Source: JAWCLZ01 sp038850275
GTDB taxonomy: Archaea > Halobacteriota > JAWCLZ01
Length of the DNA stretch: 21,991 nucleotides
Direction of reading: 5' to 3'
Assembly (NCBI GenBank): GCA_038850275.1
Contig: JAWCLZ010000019.1
Coordinates: forward strand, 1 to 21,991
The notes beneath the pieces are model-generated. The model did no database searches. It was not told the origin of the DNA and saw only the letters and a program-made list of their open reading frames with translations. The stretch's first letter is position 1. Each line of letters begins with the position of its first letter. The position numbers and the translations under genes are program-made. Below, one piece after another: positions 7,578 through 14,966 of this stretch.

Positions 7578-9317
7578 CTAGCCCAAAATTTTATTTAAAT
7601 TGCCATCTTCAACGGCCTTTATTACTCTTTTTGGATCCGATAAGTAGCTCTGTATAACCATTGATAATCTATCTAAGTCTCTTATATCGAGTTTTGCACA
7701 TAGGCTCAAAACCTTTTCTCGATTTGAAAGTTCTTCCATAAGCTCTTCATAGCTCCAACCTCTACGCTGCATAATATCTCGAAGTACATAAGAATCGCTT
7801 GGACGCACGAATTTATCAGTGATCGGATCCCATTTAAAGGCTTCATTTATTCTTAAATTTCCTGTTCTTGGATCCAAGCCAGTAAACTCTGTTATTTGCA
7901 TTACCCTTCTAACTCTTTCTCCCTTGAGATAAATTAGGATTTGCAAGCATAAAATGTCCAACGAGGATATCATAACTCTTGGCACATTTATAGGCTCATT
8001 TTCCAAACGATTAACTGCTTCTTGTACACTACCAGCGTGCAAGGTTGAGTAGGTCGCATGACCGGTGCTCATGGCTTGAAAAAGAGTAAGTGCTTCCTTG
8101 CCTCGAACTTCTCCAACGATTAAATATTCTGGTCTTTGACGCATTGCCTGCCTCAAAAGCTCATACATGTCCACCTCTCCTACACCATCTTTCGAGATCG
8201 TATCCCTCGTCACGCTTGCAATCCAATTCTCTTGGTAAAGAGTTAGCTCTCTTGTATCCTCTATGCTCACGATTTTCGCTAGAGGTGGTATGAATAAGGA
8301 GACCGCATTTAGTGAAGAGGTTTTCCCAGAAGCGGTGCCACCAGCGAAAATCAAGCTCTTATTGTTCTCGATAGCCAACCATAGATATGCTAGCATTTCT
8401 GCTGAAAAGGTTCCATAATTGATCAAATCTATAGGTGTAAATGGGTCTTCCCGGAATTTTCTTATGGTAAAAGAACTTCCTCTTGTGGTAATCTCCCTTC
8501 CCAGTGTGGCTTGAAGTCTTGAACCGTCGGAAAGTGTAGCGTTGATCAATGGATTACCAAGGGATATATGTTTGCCGCTGCGTTGCGCTATTTTGATCAC
8601 AAATGAGTTGAGCTCTTCCTCTTCGAAGGCAATATTTGTCTTTATGTTTCGATATAGGCGATGATAAAGGAAAATGGGAATGCCAGCTCCATCGCAAGAT
8701 ACATCTTCTATGTAGGGGTCTCTTAAAAGTGCGTGGATTTTTCCATAGCCCAAGTAATTTCTATAGATATAATATAAAATTTTATAAATAGAAGAAGTTT
8801 CAAGTTTTAAGCCATATTGTGTCAAGAGTTGAAGAATTTTGAATTTCAGAATTTTTATTTTGGAAAATAGGTCTGAGGATATATTCTCAAGTGTTAATAT
8901 GTCTTGTAAGTCTTCATTCAACCTTTCCAATAGCTCTTTCTCAAATTTTGTTAAGGCCGGTTCGATCACATTGTATGTAAGTCTTTTTTTATCTTTTTCA
9001 TAGAGCAAGACTACAAATGAAAAGGGCTCATCAATCCAGTACCGCTTAATTTCCTGGTTATCTTTAAGCGTCTCAAGAGCAGCGAGGATTCCGTGCTTTG
9101 CAGGATCGTAGGGTTCTAATTGATCATATCCTTTGTTGAATCGAAGTACATTTATGATCCGACCAAGAAGTTTTTTGTTCCCATCTGCTCTGCTAAGAGC
9201 ATTGAATTCTGTTTGATTTAGACCAGACAAGAGTTCAAGGGTATCTAGCTTCCCTAAATTGCGAAATTTGCTCTCAATTTTGATCATTTTTAGATCATAA
9301 TTATTATGAGCTCTCAT
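7578..9317 (-). CDS. Type II/IV secretion ATPase, TadA/ArlI-like pilus motor
   Basis: This 579-residue cytoplasmic hexameric motor protein has an archaeal N-terminal region (about 1-190) and the YGKIHALLRDPYIEDVSCDG segment that opens the core. A RecA-like domain follows with Walker A GGTASGKT (326-333), Asp box IEDTREL (352-358), Walker B RPEYLIVGEV (about 395-404) and His box GHATYSTLHAGS (419-430). All catalytic motifs are intact. It powers assembly or secretion together with the TadC-like protein encoded next. It is the first gene of the minus-strand pilus operon and diverges from the KaiC-like/GTPase operon across 117 bases. No good Shine-Dalgarno is visible at ATG 9317; Met11 (9287) is an alternative start. 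In archaella the same class of ATPase is partnered by the KaiC-like ArlH, which makes the divergent neighbours meaningful. Confidence 0.93.
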   Translation of the reverse strand: MRAHNNYDLKMIKIESKFRNLGKLDTLELLSGLNQTEFNALSRADGNKKLLGRIINVLRFNKGYDQLEPYDPAKHGILAALETLKDNQEIKRYWIDEPFSFVVLLYEKDKKRLTYNVIEPALTKFEKELLERLNEDLQDILTLENISSDLFSKIKILKFKILQLLTQYGLKLETSSIYKILYYIYRNYLGYGKIHALLRDPYIEDVSCDGAGIPIFLYHRLYRNIKTNIAFEEEELNSFVIKIAQRSGKHISLGNPLINATLSDGSRLQATLGREITTRGSSFTIRKFREDPFTPIDLINYGTFSAEMLAYLWLAIENNKSLIFAGGTASGKTSSLNAVSLFIPPLAKIVSIEDTRELTLYQENWIASVTRDTISKDGVGEVDMYELLRQAMRQRPEYLIVGEVRGKEALTLFQAMSTGHATYSTLHAGSVQEAVNRLENEPINVPRVMISSLDILCLQILIYLKGERVRRVMQITEFTGLDPRTGNLRINEAFKWDPITDKFVRPSDSYVLRDIMQRRGWSYEELMEELSNREKVLSLCAKLDIRDLDRLSMVIQSYLSDPKRVIKAVEDGNLNKILG

Positions 9318-9434
9318 ATAAGCTTTTTGGAAAAATTACCAATAATTTAATTAAAAATTGTTTATTTATGCAATTAATTCAGAAAAAAATTTAAATATGG
9401 AAAAAAATCATAATTAACATAATAATAATGAAGT
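9318..9434. promoter_or_regulatory. Divergent promoter region of the pilus and KaiC/GTPase operons
   Basis: This AT-rich 117-base spacer separates two divergent operons. On the plus strand AAAAAAATTTAAATATGG has a TATA-like TTTAAATA at 9390-9397. A start site about 25 bases on gives a leader of roughly 15 bases before ATG 9435. On the minus strand, TTAATTAAATTA at about 9344-9357 is a plausible box for the ATPase gene. One regulator could serve both operons; no clear operator is seen. Confidence 0.5.
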
Positions 9435-10295
9435 ATGTCAAGCAATCAAATGGAAGTCCAATTTAAAAAGATTCCATCTGGCATAACCTCCCTTGACTCT
9501 GTAATTGGCGGAGGTTTTCCCATTGGCTCTCTAGCTCTGCTCCTCGGTGAAAGTGGTGCTGGGCACATAGAATTTGCATATACCTCAGCAATAAAGCTAT
9601 CAATCCAAAATGCAAATTCTACTCTATTTGCTCAAAACAATGTAGTAATTCCCAAAAAAATATTATACATCTCTCTAACACGCTCCAAGTCTGATGTACT
9701 AAGCGAGCTCGCTATTTCATTTGCTCCAAGCTATTATGAGGCAGTAAGGAAAAATATTCAATTCAAAGATCTCTCAAAAATATACTTCAAGAAATCTTCA
9801 GTGCCATATTCCTGGTTCTCTTACACAAATGCATCTATAGAAGATCTAAAAAGAGTCAACCACGAAAGAAATCTATTAGAAGCACTTGTTTGTTGTTTAA
9901 ATGAAGATGCCCTCGATAGTCTAGTAATAATAGATTCAATTACTGCCTTGGCTCGAAGCTGCGCTGAATCGCCGTATTGGAAGGATCTAATTTCTTTCTT
10001 GAGAGGCTTACAGAAGATCTCAAAGCACTGGAATGGCTTGATTTATGCATTAATGAATTCAAAAATTTTTGATACCCAATTTCAAGAGGAGATCATAGAT
10101 TGTGTTGATGGAGCATTAATCTTTGAATGGGAAGAATCAGGGGCTTATCAAAGACAGCGCACGATGTATATAAAAAAATTCCGTGGCTTAATGCCACATC
10201 TAGAGCAGCATAACATTGTTAAATTTGAAACAAAAATCACTCCAGATCTTGGATTTGAGGTTTCGAATATCAGACAGCTATTTGGAAGGAATTAA
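9435..10295 (+). CDS. RecA/KaiC-like protein with degenerate Walker A
   Basis: This 286-residue protein has the KaiC/RadA-type opening GITSLDSVIGGGFPIGSLALLLGE. The phosphate loop then reads GESGAGHIEF (38-47), with His-Ile where Lys-Ser/Thr should be. The Walker B strand LVIIDSITAL (163-172) is kept. The fold is therefore that of the KaiC/GvpD/RAD55 ATPases, but ATP hydrolysis is unlikely. Similar P-loop-less relatives are known in archaea, so it may be a structural or regulatory partner of the intact paralogue that starts one base after its stop. It is the first gene of the plus-strand operon and probably has a very short leader. Its function is unknown; from context it should act with the pilus ATPase or the GTPase module. 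Confidence 0.8.
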   Translation: MSSNQMEVQFKKIPSGITSLDSVIGGGFPIGSLALLLGESGAGHIEFAYTSAIKLSIQNANSTLFAQNNVVIPKKILYISLTRSKSDVLSELAISFAPSYYEAVRKNIQFKDLSKIYFKKSSVPYSWFSYTNASIEDLKRVNHERNLLEALVCCLNEDALDSLVIIDSITALARSCAESPYWKDLISFLRGLQKISKHWNGLIYALMNSKIFDTQFQEEIIDCVDGALIFEWEESGAYQRQRTMYIKKFRGLMPHLEQHNIVKFETKITPDLGFEVSNIRQLFGRN

Positions 10296-10991
10296 ATGAT
10301 AAAAATATCAACTGGAATAATAGGATTGAATGAATTACTGGGAGGAGGCTTCCCAAAAAATCATGTGATTGCAGTTATAGGTCCTTGTGGTACAGGCAAG
10401 TCTATGATGGCATTGCAATTCATATATGAAGGCTTGAAAAACAATGAGCCAGGAATATTTATAAGTTTAGACGAGAGTGAGGAAGGATTAAAGAAAACTG
10501 CTACTGCAATTGGGCTTGACCTAGATCATTATGCTAAAGAACAAAAACTCGCCCTTGTTAAGCTCGATGCCTCCGATGTGATGACTTCTGTAACGAGAAT
10601 TGAAAGCGATCTGCCACCTCTAATTAAATCATTTGGAGCTCAAAGGATAGTTATCGACCCCGTATCATTAATAGAGATGCTCTTCACAAATGAATCTGAA
10701 AGAAGAGGTCAGCTATTCAACCTTTGCGAAATGATTAAGCAAAGTGAAGCCACTGCACTATTAACCTCTGAATCAAACAGGGACGACCCATATACTTCAA
10801 AATTTGGCTTGTTGGAATACGTGGTAGATGGCGTAATAGTTCTGCGTTTCATAAGACAGCAAGATCTCCGCGAGGCAGTACTTGCAATGGAAGTGCTCAA
10901 GATGCGCAGATGCCGACATTCGCGAGAAATCAAGCCCTATGCCATAACTGATCGAGGAATAGAAATATACATCGAATCAGAGGTATTCTAA
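10296..10991 (+). CDS. KaiC/ArlH-like ATPase, intact
   Basis: This 231-residue single-domain KaiC-type protein has Walker A GPCGTGKS (29-36), the catalytic acidic pair in SLDESEEG (about 57-64) and Walker B RIVIDPVSL (117-125). It also has a late basic strand LKMRRCRHS typical of KaiC-like subunits. Unlike its neighbours it keeps all ATPase motifs. Single-domain KaiC-like proteins include ArlH (FlaH), the ATP sensor that docks on the archaellum motor, and other signalling ATPases. ATG 10296 immediately follows the stop of the degenerate paralogue, with AAGGA upstream. I infer that the two form a mixed complex, but whether it binds the TadA-like motor encoded divergently is untested. Confidence 0.87.
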   Translation: MIKISTGIIGLNELLGGGFPKNHVIAVIGPCGTGKSMMALQFIYEGLKNNEPGIFISLDESEEGLKKTATAIGLDLDHYAKEQKLALVKLDASDVMTSVTRIESDLPPLIKSFGAQRIVIDPVSLIEMLFTNESERRGQLFNLCEMIKQSEATALLTSESNRDDPYTSKFGLLEYVVDGVIVLRFIRQQDLREAVLAMEVLKMRRCRHSREIKPYAITDRGIEIYIESEVF

Positions 10992-11042
10992 TATAAGTTG
11001 GAAAGCTATTTAGCTGTGAAAAGAATATGATGTGGCAAGAAA

Positions 11043-11372
11043 ATGAATATAGAATATATATTGAATGTAATTGGCCTGGTTCATTTGATATTCGCGATAA
11101 TTGTGGCATTTCTATTATTAGCTATGGTCAATATATTTATGACATATGAGAAAGAAATCGTCCAGTCATTGCTCTTTCTAAAATATGATTATGTGAAAAG
11201 GGCATTTTCTTTTTTAGCAATCGCAGCAATTTTATATGTAGCTGATGCCATATTTAAATATTTTATAGAAGAAGGGGTCATAAAGCAGATATCCTCTTAC
11301 ATAATTTCAATGTTTATAGGCCTTTTCTTCTTGATATTTTCATACATTCTATACACCACTCTAAGAAAATAA
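11043..11372 (+). CDS. Small membrane protein, three predicted helices, unknown family
   Basis: This 109-residue hydrophobic protein has three likely membrane segments: about 10-33 (LVHLIFAIIVAFLLLAMV), 53-72 (AFSFLAIAAILYVADAIF) and 84-106 (ISSYIISMFIGLFFLIFSYI). Short charged loops with Lys and Glu lie between them. I do not recognise a family. It sits between the KaiC-like pair and the Roadblock gene on the same strand, with 51 and 75 base gaps, so it is probably in the same operon. It could be the membrane anchor for an otherwise cytosolic module. No Shine-Dalgarno is obvious (only GGCAAG upstream); the hydrophobic pattern and context are the main support. Confidence 0.7.
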   Translation: MNIEYILNVIGLVHLIFAIIVAFLLLAMVNIFMTYEKEIVQSLLFLKYDYVKRAFSFLAIAAILYVADAIFKYFIEEGVIKQISSYIISMFIGLFFLIFSYILYTTLRK

Positions 11373-11447
11373 GAATAGAGATGATAATGTTAGGCAAACT
11401 CAAATTGCATAGAACAAAAATGAAAATCCTAGAATTGGGAGGTAGAT

Positions 11448-11822
11448 ATGGCAACTAAAAAGGAGAGGTTAGATGAAATTCTTGCCAAGTTCATGCAAGT
11501 TGGACAGATAAAGGCCATAGTAGTTGTATCGAGAGAAGGATTGCTAATCACCTCTACAACCCCCCCAAATGTCAATGAGCGAATTGTGGCAGCACTTTGC
11601 TCCACAGTTATGGCAAGTGCTGAAACAGCAAGTGTTCAAATGAAAATTGGCGAAGTGAGCGAGATAACCGTAAGAACTTCCAATGGTACCTTTTTTTTAA
11701 GACCTGCTGGTAAAAAGGCTGTGTTAATTGCATTGGCTGAAACCAATGCGCAATTAGGCTTGATCGCGATGGAAATGGAAACTAGAGCGGATCAAGTCAA
11801 GCAAGTGCTAGAAGAACTTTAG
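11448..11822 (+). CDS. Roadblock/LC7 domain protein (MglB/CvnB-like)
   Basis: This 124-residue protein consists of one Roadblock/LC7 domain. A first helix (RLDEILAKFMQVGQIKAIVV) leads into the SREGLLITS strand turn, then helix 2 and the strands FFLRPAGKKAVLIALAE, ending with a long helix. Roadblock proteins dimerise and act as partners or GTPase-activating proteins of small GTPases: MglB for MglA in Myxococcus polarity, and CvnB for CvnD in Streptomyces conservons. A strong GGGAGGT site lies just before ATG 11448. The very next gene encodes a small GTPase fused to a KaiC-like domain, so the partner is clear from context. This is the regulatory core of the operon. Confidence 0.92.
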   Translation: MATKKERLDEILAKFMQVGQIKAIVVVSREGLLITSTTPPNVNERIVAALCSTVMASAETASVQMKIGEVSEITVRTSNGTFFLRPAGKKAVLIALAETNAQLGLIAMEMETRADQVKQVLEEL

Positions 11823-11831
11823 GTGCTTATA

Positions 11832-13019
11832 ATGAAAAGTACCATTAAAAAGACCTATATTCCAGTACTCGACGATTTGCTAAATGGAGGTACCCCTTCT
11901 GGAGCCTCGCTGATATTTTGCTCCATGCCTGGAATTATTTCAGATGTCTTTGGGCTTCAGCTTCTAGCGGAAAGGTCGATAAATGACAAAGAAGTTGGTT
12001 TCATATATACTAATACAAGAACCCCCTCTGAAATTGCACAAGAGTTTGATAGATATGGTTGGAGTATACAAACGCTACTTGACATTGGACAGATATTCTT
12101 CGTTGATTCTGTGAGCCCTACAATTGGGATAAAAGGTCAAGGCAAGTACAATGTAGATGCTTTAGATCAAACACAAGAGATTGTTGGTGAGGCAATCAAG
12201 GATGCTGCAAATGGCACAGGGATTATTGATAATCTCGCGACATTGATAGATAGTCTAGGGGAGGAAAAAACAATTATGTTCATTGAATATTGGAATAGCC
12301 TTGCTAAAGCCAACTCAGTCAACCTTGTTTATTTATTCACTAATTGGGGTTATTCCAATGAAATTTTGAATAAAATTATGGCATCAGTAAACTGCGTGAT
12401 ACATTTGCGTGCCATTGAAGAAAAAATAATATATAGACAAGTTTTTACAGTCATTAAATCAGACTGGGCTGACCGCTCAGGATCAAAGATTTTCTATGAA
12501 GTAGTTTGCCCAGGCGGTATCAAGGTATTTATACCTAAGATCTTAGTTACTGGGCCATATAATGCTGGTAAGACGTCATTCGTTCACGCGCTGTCAACTG
12601 TTGCTGTGTCTGTAGATAGACAGGCTTTCGAGCTTTTTCCAACTACAGTCGGCTTGGACATTGGACATATTGATTATAAGGGCTTCTCGGCAGATATCTT
12701 TGGAACTCCTGGTCAAGAACGATTTGACTTGCTTCTTGAGCTCCTTGCAAGGGAAGCTCTAGGGGCATTCATAGTAATAGATTCCACAAAACCAGAGACA
12801 TTTGCAAGAGCGAAGGATATGATTAAGATATGCAAGATCGAGATGATTCCAAGGGTAGTTGTGGCGAACAAGCAAGATCTTGAAAATGCATTGAGTAGCG
12901 AGGAGATAAGAAGAGCGATGAATTTACCCGATGACGTGCCTATAGTGCTTGCTTCGTCAAAAAATAGGGAAGGAATATTCGAGGCAATGGAGACTTTGCT
13001 CAAGCTCATTTACAGGTGA
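11832..13019 (+). CDS. KaiC-like domain fused to a COG2229/CvnD-like small GTPase
   Basis: This 395-residue two-domain protein has a RecA/KaiC-like N-terminal part (about 1-225). It keeps the layout (PVLDDLLNGGTPSG, then IFFVDSVSP) but has no GK[ST] in its loop CSMPGIISDVFG (30-41), so it is probably non-hydrolysing. The C-terminal part (about 233-395) is a full small GTPase: G1 GPYNAGKT (241-248), G2 threonine at FPTTVG, G3 FGTPGQERF (290-298), G4 NKQD (346-349) and G5 ASSK. The FGTPGQERF wording with LLAREALGAFIVIDSTKP is the signature of the COG2229/CvnD group rather than Ras proper. I chose ATG 11832 because the upstream GTG at 11823 is part of the AGGTG ribosome binding site. The gene follows Roadblock directly and runs into another KaiC-like gene. 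Confidence 0.88.
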   Translation: MKSTIKKTYIPVLDDLLNGGTPSGASLIFCSMPGIISDVFGLQLLAERSINDKEVGFIYTNTRTPSEIAQEFDRYGWSIQTLLDIGQIFFVDSVSPTIGIKGQGKYNVDALDQTQEIVGEAIKDAANGTGIIDNLATLIDSLGEEKTIMFIEYWNSLAKANSVNLVYLFTNWGYSNEILNKIMASVNCVIHLRAIEEKIIYRQVFTVIKSDWADRSGSKIFYEVVCPGGIKVFIPKILVTGPYNAGKTSFVHALSTVAVSVDRQAFELFPTTVGLDIGHIDYKGFSADIFGTPGQERFDLLLELLAREALGAFIVIDSTKPETFARAKDMIKICKIEMIPRVVVANKQDLENALSSEEIRRAMNLPDDVPIVLASSKNREGIFEAMETLLKLIYR

Positions 13020-13022
13020 ACC

Positions 13023-13730
13023 ATGATTCCACGCATTAAATCTGGAATTCAAGGCTTGGACGAGTTTATTGGCGGAGGAATACCCGAGAATACAATAACA
13101 TTGCTCTATGGACCTCCAAAAACTGGTAAGTCGATTTTTTGCTATCAATTTATGTATCAAGGGTTAATCGACCAGGAGCCATGTCTTTATCTGATGAGCG
13201 ATTATACCTTAGACCAACTTTCTCAAAGAATGATGGGATTCAACTGGTTTATAGAGAATTACATTCAAGATAAAATGCTCTTCGTGGTCGATACTGCCTC
13301 GCGACTCTCGATGGAAGTGCCAATGGAAACATATACATATAAGGTTTCCTCTCCTCAGAATCCAACGGATATGATGATAAAAGTGAATGAAGGCATAAAA
13401 TTCACGTGTCAAAGATCTCCTAGGTTTCGAGCAATTTTGGACTCTTTGACCTCGCTGTTTATCTATAATCCATCCTTGCTCATCATAAGAGTCTTAAAAA
13501 TGTATATACAGCGAATCAAAAAAGCTGGCGGCACAGGCATTATTACTTATGCCATGGGCTCTGTGGATAAGAACATCGAGACAATGCTGAAGAATTCAGC
13601 CGACAATATAATCTACCTCTCCCAATCTCAGACAGGGAGGTATGAGATCACTATAGAAGCCATGGTCGGAGGCAGTCCAAAAAAGGCCGCCTTTATGATA
13701 ACTAATAATGGGATAGCGATAAAAACCTAG
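13023..13730 (+). CDS. KaiC/ArlH-like ATPase with intact Walker A but no catalytic Glu pair
   Basis: This 235-residue single-domain KaiC-like protein starts three bases after the GTPase stop, with AGGTGA overlapping that stop. Walker A is GPPKTGKS (30-37) and Walker B is FRAILDSLTSL (about 135-145). The usual KaiC acidic pair after strand 2 is replaced by MSDYTLDQ (58-65), so it may bind ATP but hydrolyse it slowly. ATP-binding KaiC-like proteins with poor turnover, such as ArlH, act as switch proteins on motor complexes. It is the last gene of the plus-strand operon. Function is inferred from family and context; a link to the pilus motor or the fused GTPase is likely but untested. Confidence 0.85.
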   Translation: MIPRIKSGIQGLDEFIGGGIPENTITLLYGPPKTGKSIFCYQFMYQGLIDQEPCLYLMSDYTLDQLSQRMMGFNWFIENYIQDKMLFVVDTASRLSMEVPMETYTYKVSSPQNPTDMMIKVNEGIKFTCQRSPRFRAILDSLTSLFIYNPSLLIIRVLKMYIQRIKKAGGTGIITYAMGSVDKNIETMLKNSADNIIYLSQSQTGRYEITIEAMVGGSPKKAAFMITNNGIAIKT

Positions 13731-14099
13731 AGCAGCAAGAGTTAACCAAAGCCTAGATGATGAAGTCGAAATCGAACTAATGCTGACCCGTTACTTCAGG
13801 TTGCCCCCGCGATCAAAAACCATATAACAAACATAACTAAAACATTGTGTAGACATCAGAGGTTAAAGAAAAAATTCTATTACGTCACCTGAATTTTGAA
13901 ATCATTCTCAGGAGCGAAGGGTTTTCAAAGGTTTTTTGAATGCATAAATTGCTCCAATAGTTAAACCGTGGGCGAATTTAGAGAATGATGTACGAACACT
14001 TTATTCCTTCAAAGCAATAGCAATAATCGCAATCAACACCAAGAATTGCAGGGTAAAAATGAAAAGGGAAAAGAAAAGAGCGTAGAATCAAAAGATTAA

Positions 14100-14127
14100 G
14101 AAAGTGGTATTGGAAAAAACCACTTTC
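14100..14127. other. Perfect 9-bp stem-loop
   Basis: GAAAGTGGT (14100-14108) is exactly complementary to ACCACTTTC (14119-14127) across a 10-base loop. It lies in the gap between the KaiC/GTPase operon and the convergent response regulator. It may be a transcript-end structure for the plus-strand operon, though only moderately T-rich sequence follows (CCTATTTCTTG). Confidence 0.6.
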
Positions 14128-14170
14128 AATCCTATTTCTTGACCCCAAATGCTACATAGAAATGTATGAA

Positions 14171-14195
14171 GAAAAAGTACCCTATCAGATAGGGT
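14171..14195 (-). terminator. Hairpin plus T-run after the response regulator
   Basis: ACCCTATC-A-GATAGGGT (14179-14195) is a perfect palindrome around one base, able to fold as a 6-bp stem with a 5-base loop. On the minus strand it starts 11 bases past the response-regulator stop and is followed by ACTTTTTCTTC. That is the layout of an intrinsic terminator, which archaea use less often than plain U-tracts. Confidence 0.55.
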
Positions 14196-14205
14196 CAATC
14201 CATTT

Positions 14206-14883
14206 CTATATACTCTTTCTCCTTCGAAGCATTGAATAGAGTTCTTCGGGTTTGAAGTGTTTTTCAATTTCCGCGCTTAGCTTGTATAGCTGCACTTTCT
14301 GCATTCTAATTGCGGTTTCCATGCTTTTTAACATATTTTTACTACTCTCACTTATCCCCCCTTCTGAGAGAGCTTGCTGAGTATAAATTTGTTTAAGCAA
14401 TGTCAGAAGACGCTCATTTATTTTAAGAAAATGAGCTTTGGTTTTGTAATCTTCCACTAGATTTCTTTTAACCCCGAGGCTTAATGCTATCTTTTCAAAT
14501 TCTTGAATCTTTTCCCTAGCATTTAAGGTCTCAGTTACCACGCTAATTAGCTGCTGCTTGGTAACTGGTTTAACCAGATAGTTCTCAATGCCCTTTTCTA
14601 AGATACTGAGATCTGGTTTCAGAGCTGTGAGCATGATCACTGGGATATCTTTAGTTCTAGGATTTTGCTTTATTTTCTCAAGCACTTGCCATCCATTCAT
14701 CTCAGGCATATTTATATCCAGTAAAATCAAATCCGGTTTTTCCAAGGCAAGTGTGTTAAGTGCTTCTTTACCACTGTATGCCTTTATAACTCTGAAGCGA
14801 TGGCATAGCATTTCCTCAAAGATATCTACAACATCTTGCTCATCATCGATGATCATAACTTGATTCATATCGAATGTTGACAT
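14206..14883 (-). CDS. Stand-alone response regulator (REC domain plus helical C-terminus)
   Basis: This 225-residue protein has an N-terminal receiver domain (about 8-122) with acidic pair D13-D14, phospho-acceptor D56 in LLDINMPEMNG, T86 in MLTALKP and K105 in LVKPV. All phosphotransfer residues are present. The C-terminal 100 residues are charged and predicted helical (EKIQEFEKIALSLG onwards), with no DNA-binding motif that I recognise, so output may be protein-protein. GGAG lies about five bases before ATG 14883, and a TATA-like TTTAAATATT lies upstream (about 14953-14962), so it is transcribed alone. No histidine kinase is encoded in the window. Convergence with the KaiC/GTPase operon hints at, but does not show, a role in the same control circuit. 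Confidence 0.88.
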   Translation of the reverse strand: MSTFDMNQVMIIDDEQDVVDIFEEMLCHRFRVIKAYSGKEALNTLALEKPDLILLDINMPEMNGWQVLEKIKQNPRTKDIPVIMLTALKPDLSILEKGIENYLVKPVTKQQLISVVTETLNAREKIQEFEKIALSLGVKRNLVEDYKTKAHFLKINERLLTLLKQIYTQQALSEGGISESSKNMLKSMETAIRMQKVQLYKLSAEIEKHFKPEELYSMLRRRKSI

Positions 14884-14949
14884 TTTTCTCCTTCTTCACA
14901 CCTTTTAATGGTTTAGCTAAGGCAAATTATCATGAATATTATATTAATT

Positions 14950-14966
14950 ACAAATATTTAAACGTA
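14950..14966 (-). promoter_or_regulatory. Candidate TATA promoter of the response regulator
   Basis: On the minus strand the sequence ACGTTTAAATATTTG contains an archaeal-type TATA box with TTTAAATA. Its distance to ATG 14883 (about 70 bases) implies a leader of about 45 bases that includes the GGAG ribosome site. No operator is evident. Confidence 0.45.

Larger units (their letters stand above)
13731..14205. other. 475-base non-coding stretch between convergent genes
   Basis: No gene with a start site and family was found. It contains the segment 13905-13940 (similar to 3831-3866), a 9-bp perfect stem at 14100-14127 and a second palindrome at 14179-14195. A 34-codon stretch without a start lies at about 13733-13836, with a DDEVEIELMLTRYF-like translation that may be the remnant of a lost gene, but I recognise nothing in it. 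The length and hairpins are compatible with operon ends and possibly a small RNA. Confidence 0.5.

Noticed and set aside
11823..11831. GTG start for the KaiC-GTPase fusion
   Set aside because: The GTG is part of the AGGTG ribosome site; ATG 11832 has correct spacing.
13757..13786. Box C-like ATGATGA and box D-like CTGA, a possible C/D guide RNA
   Set aside because: No internal D' and C' boxes and no terminal stem; spacing does not match archaeal C/D RNAs.
13733..13836. Short plus-strand open stretch with an acidic translation after the last KaiC gene
   Set aside because: No start codon or ribosome site; too short to call a gene or pseudogene.
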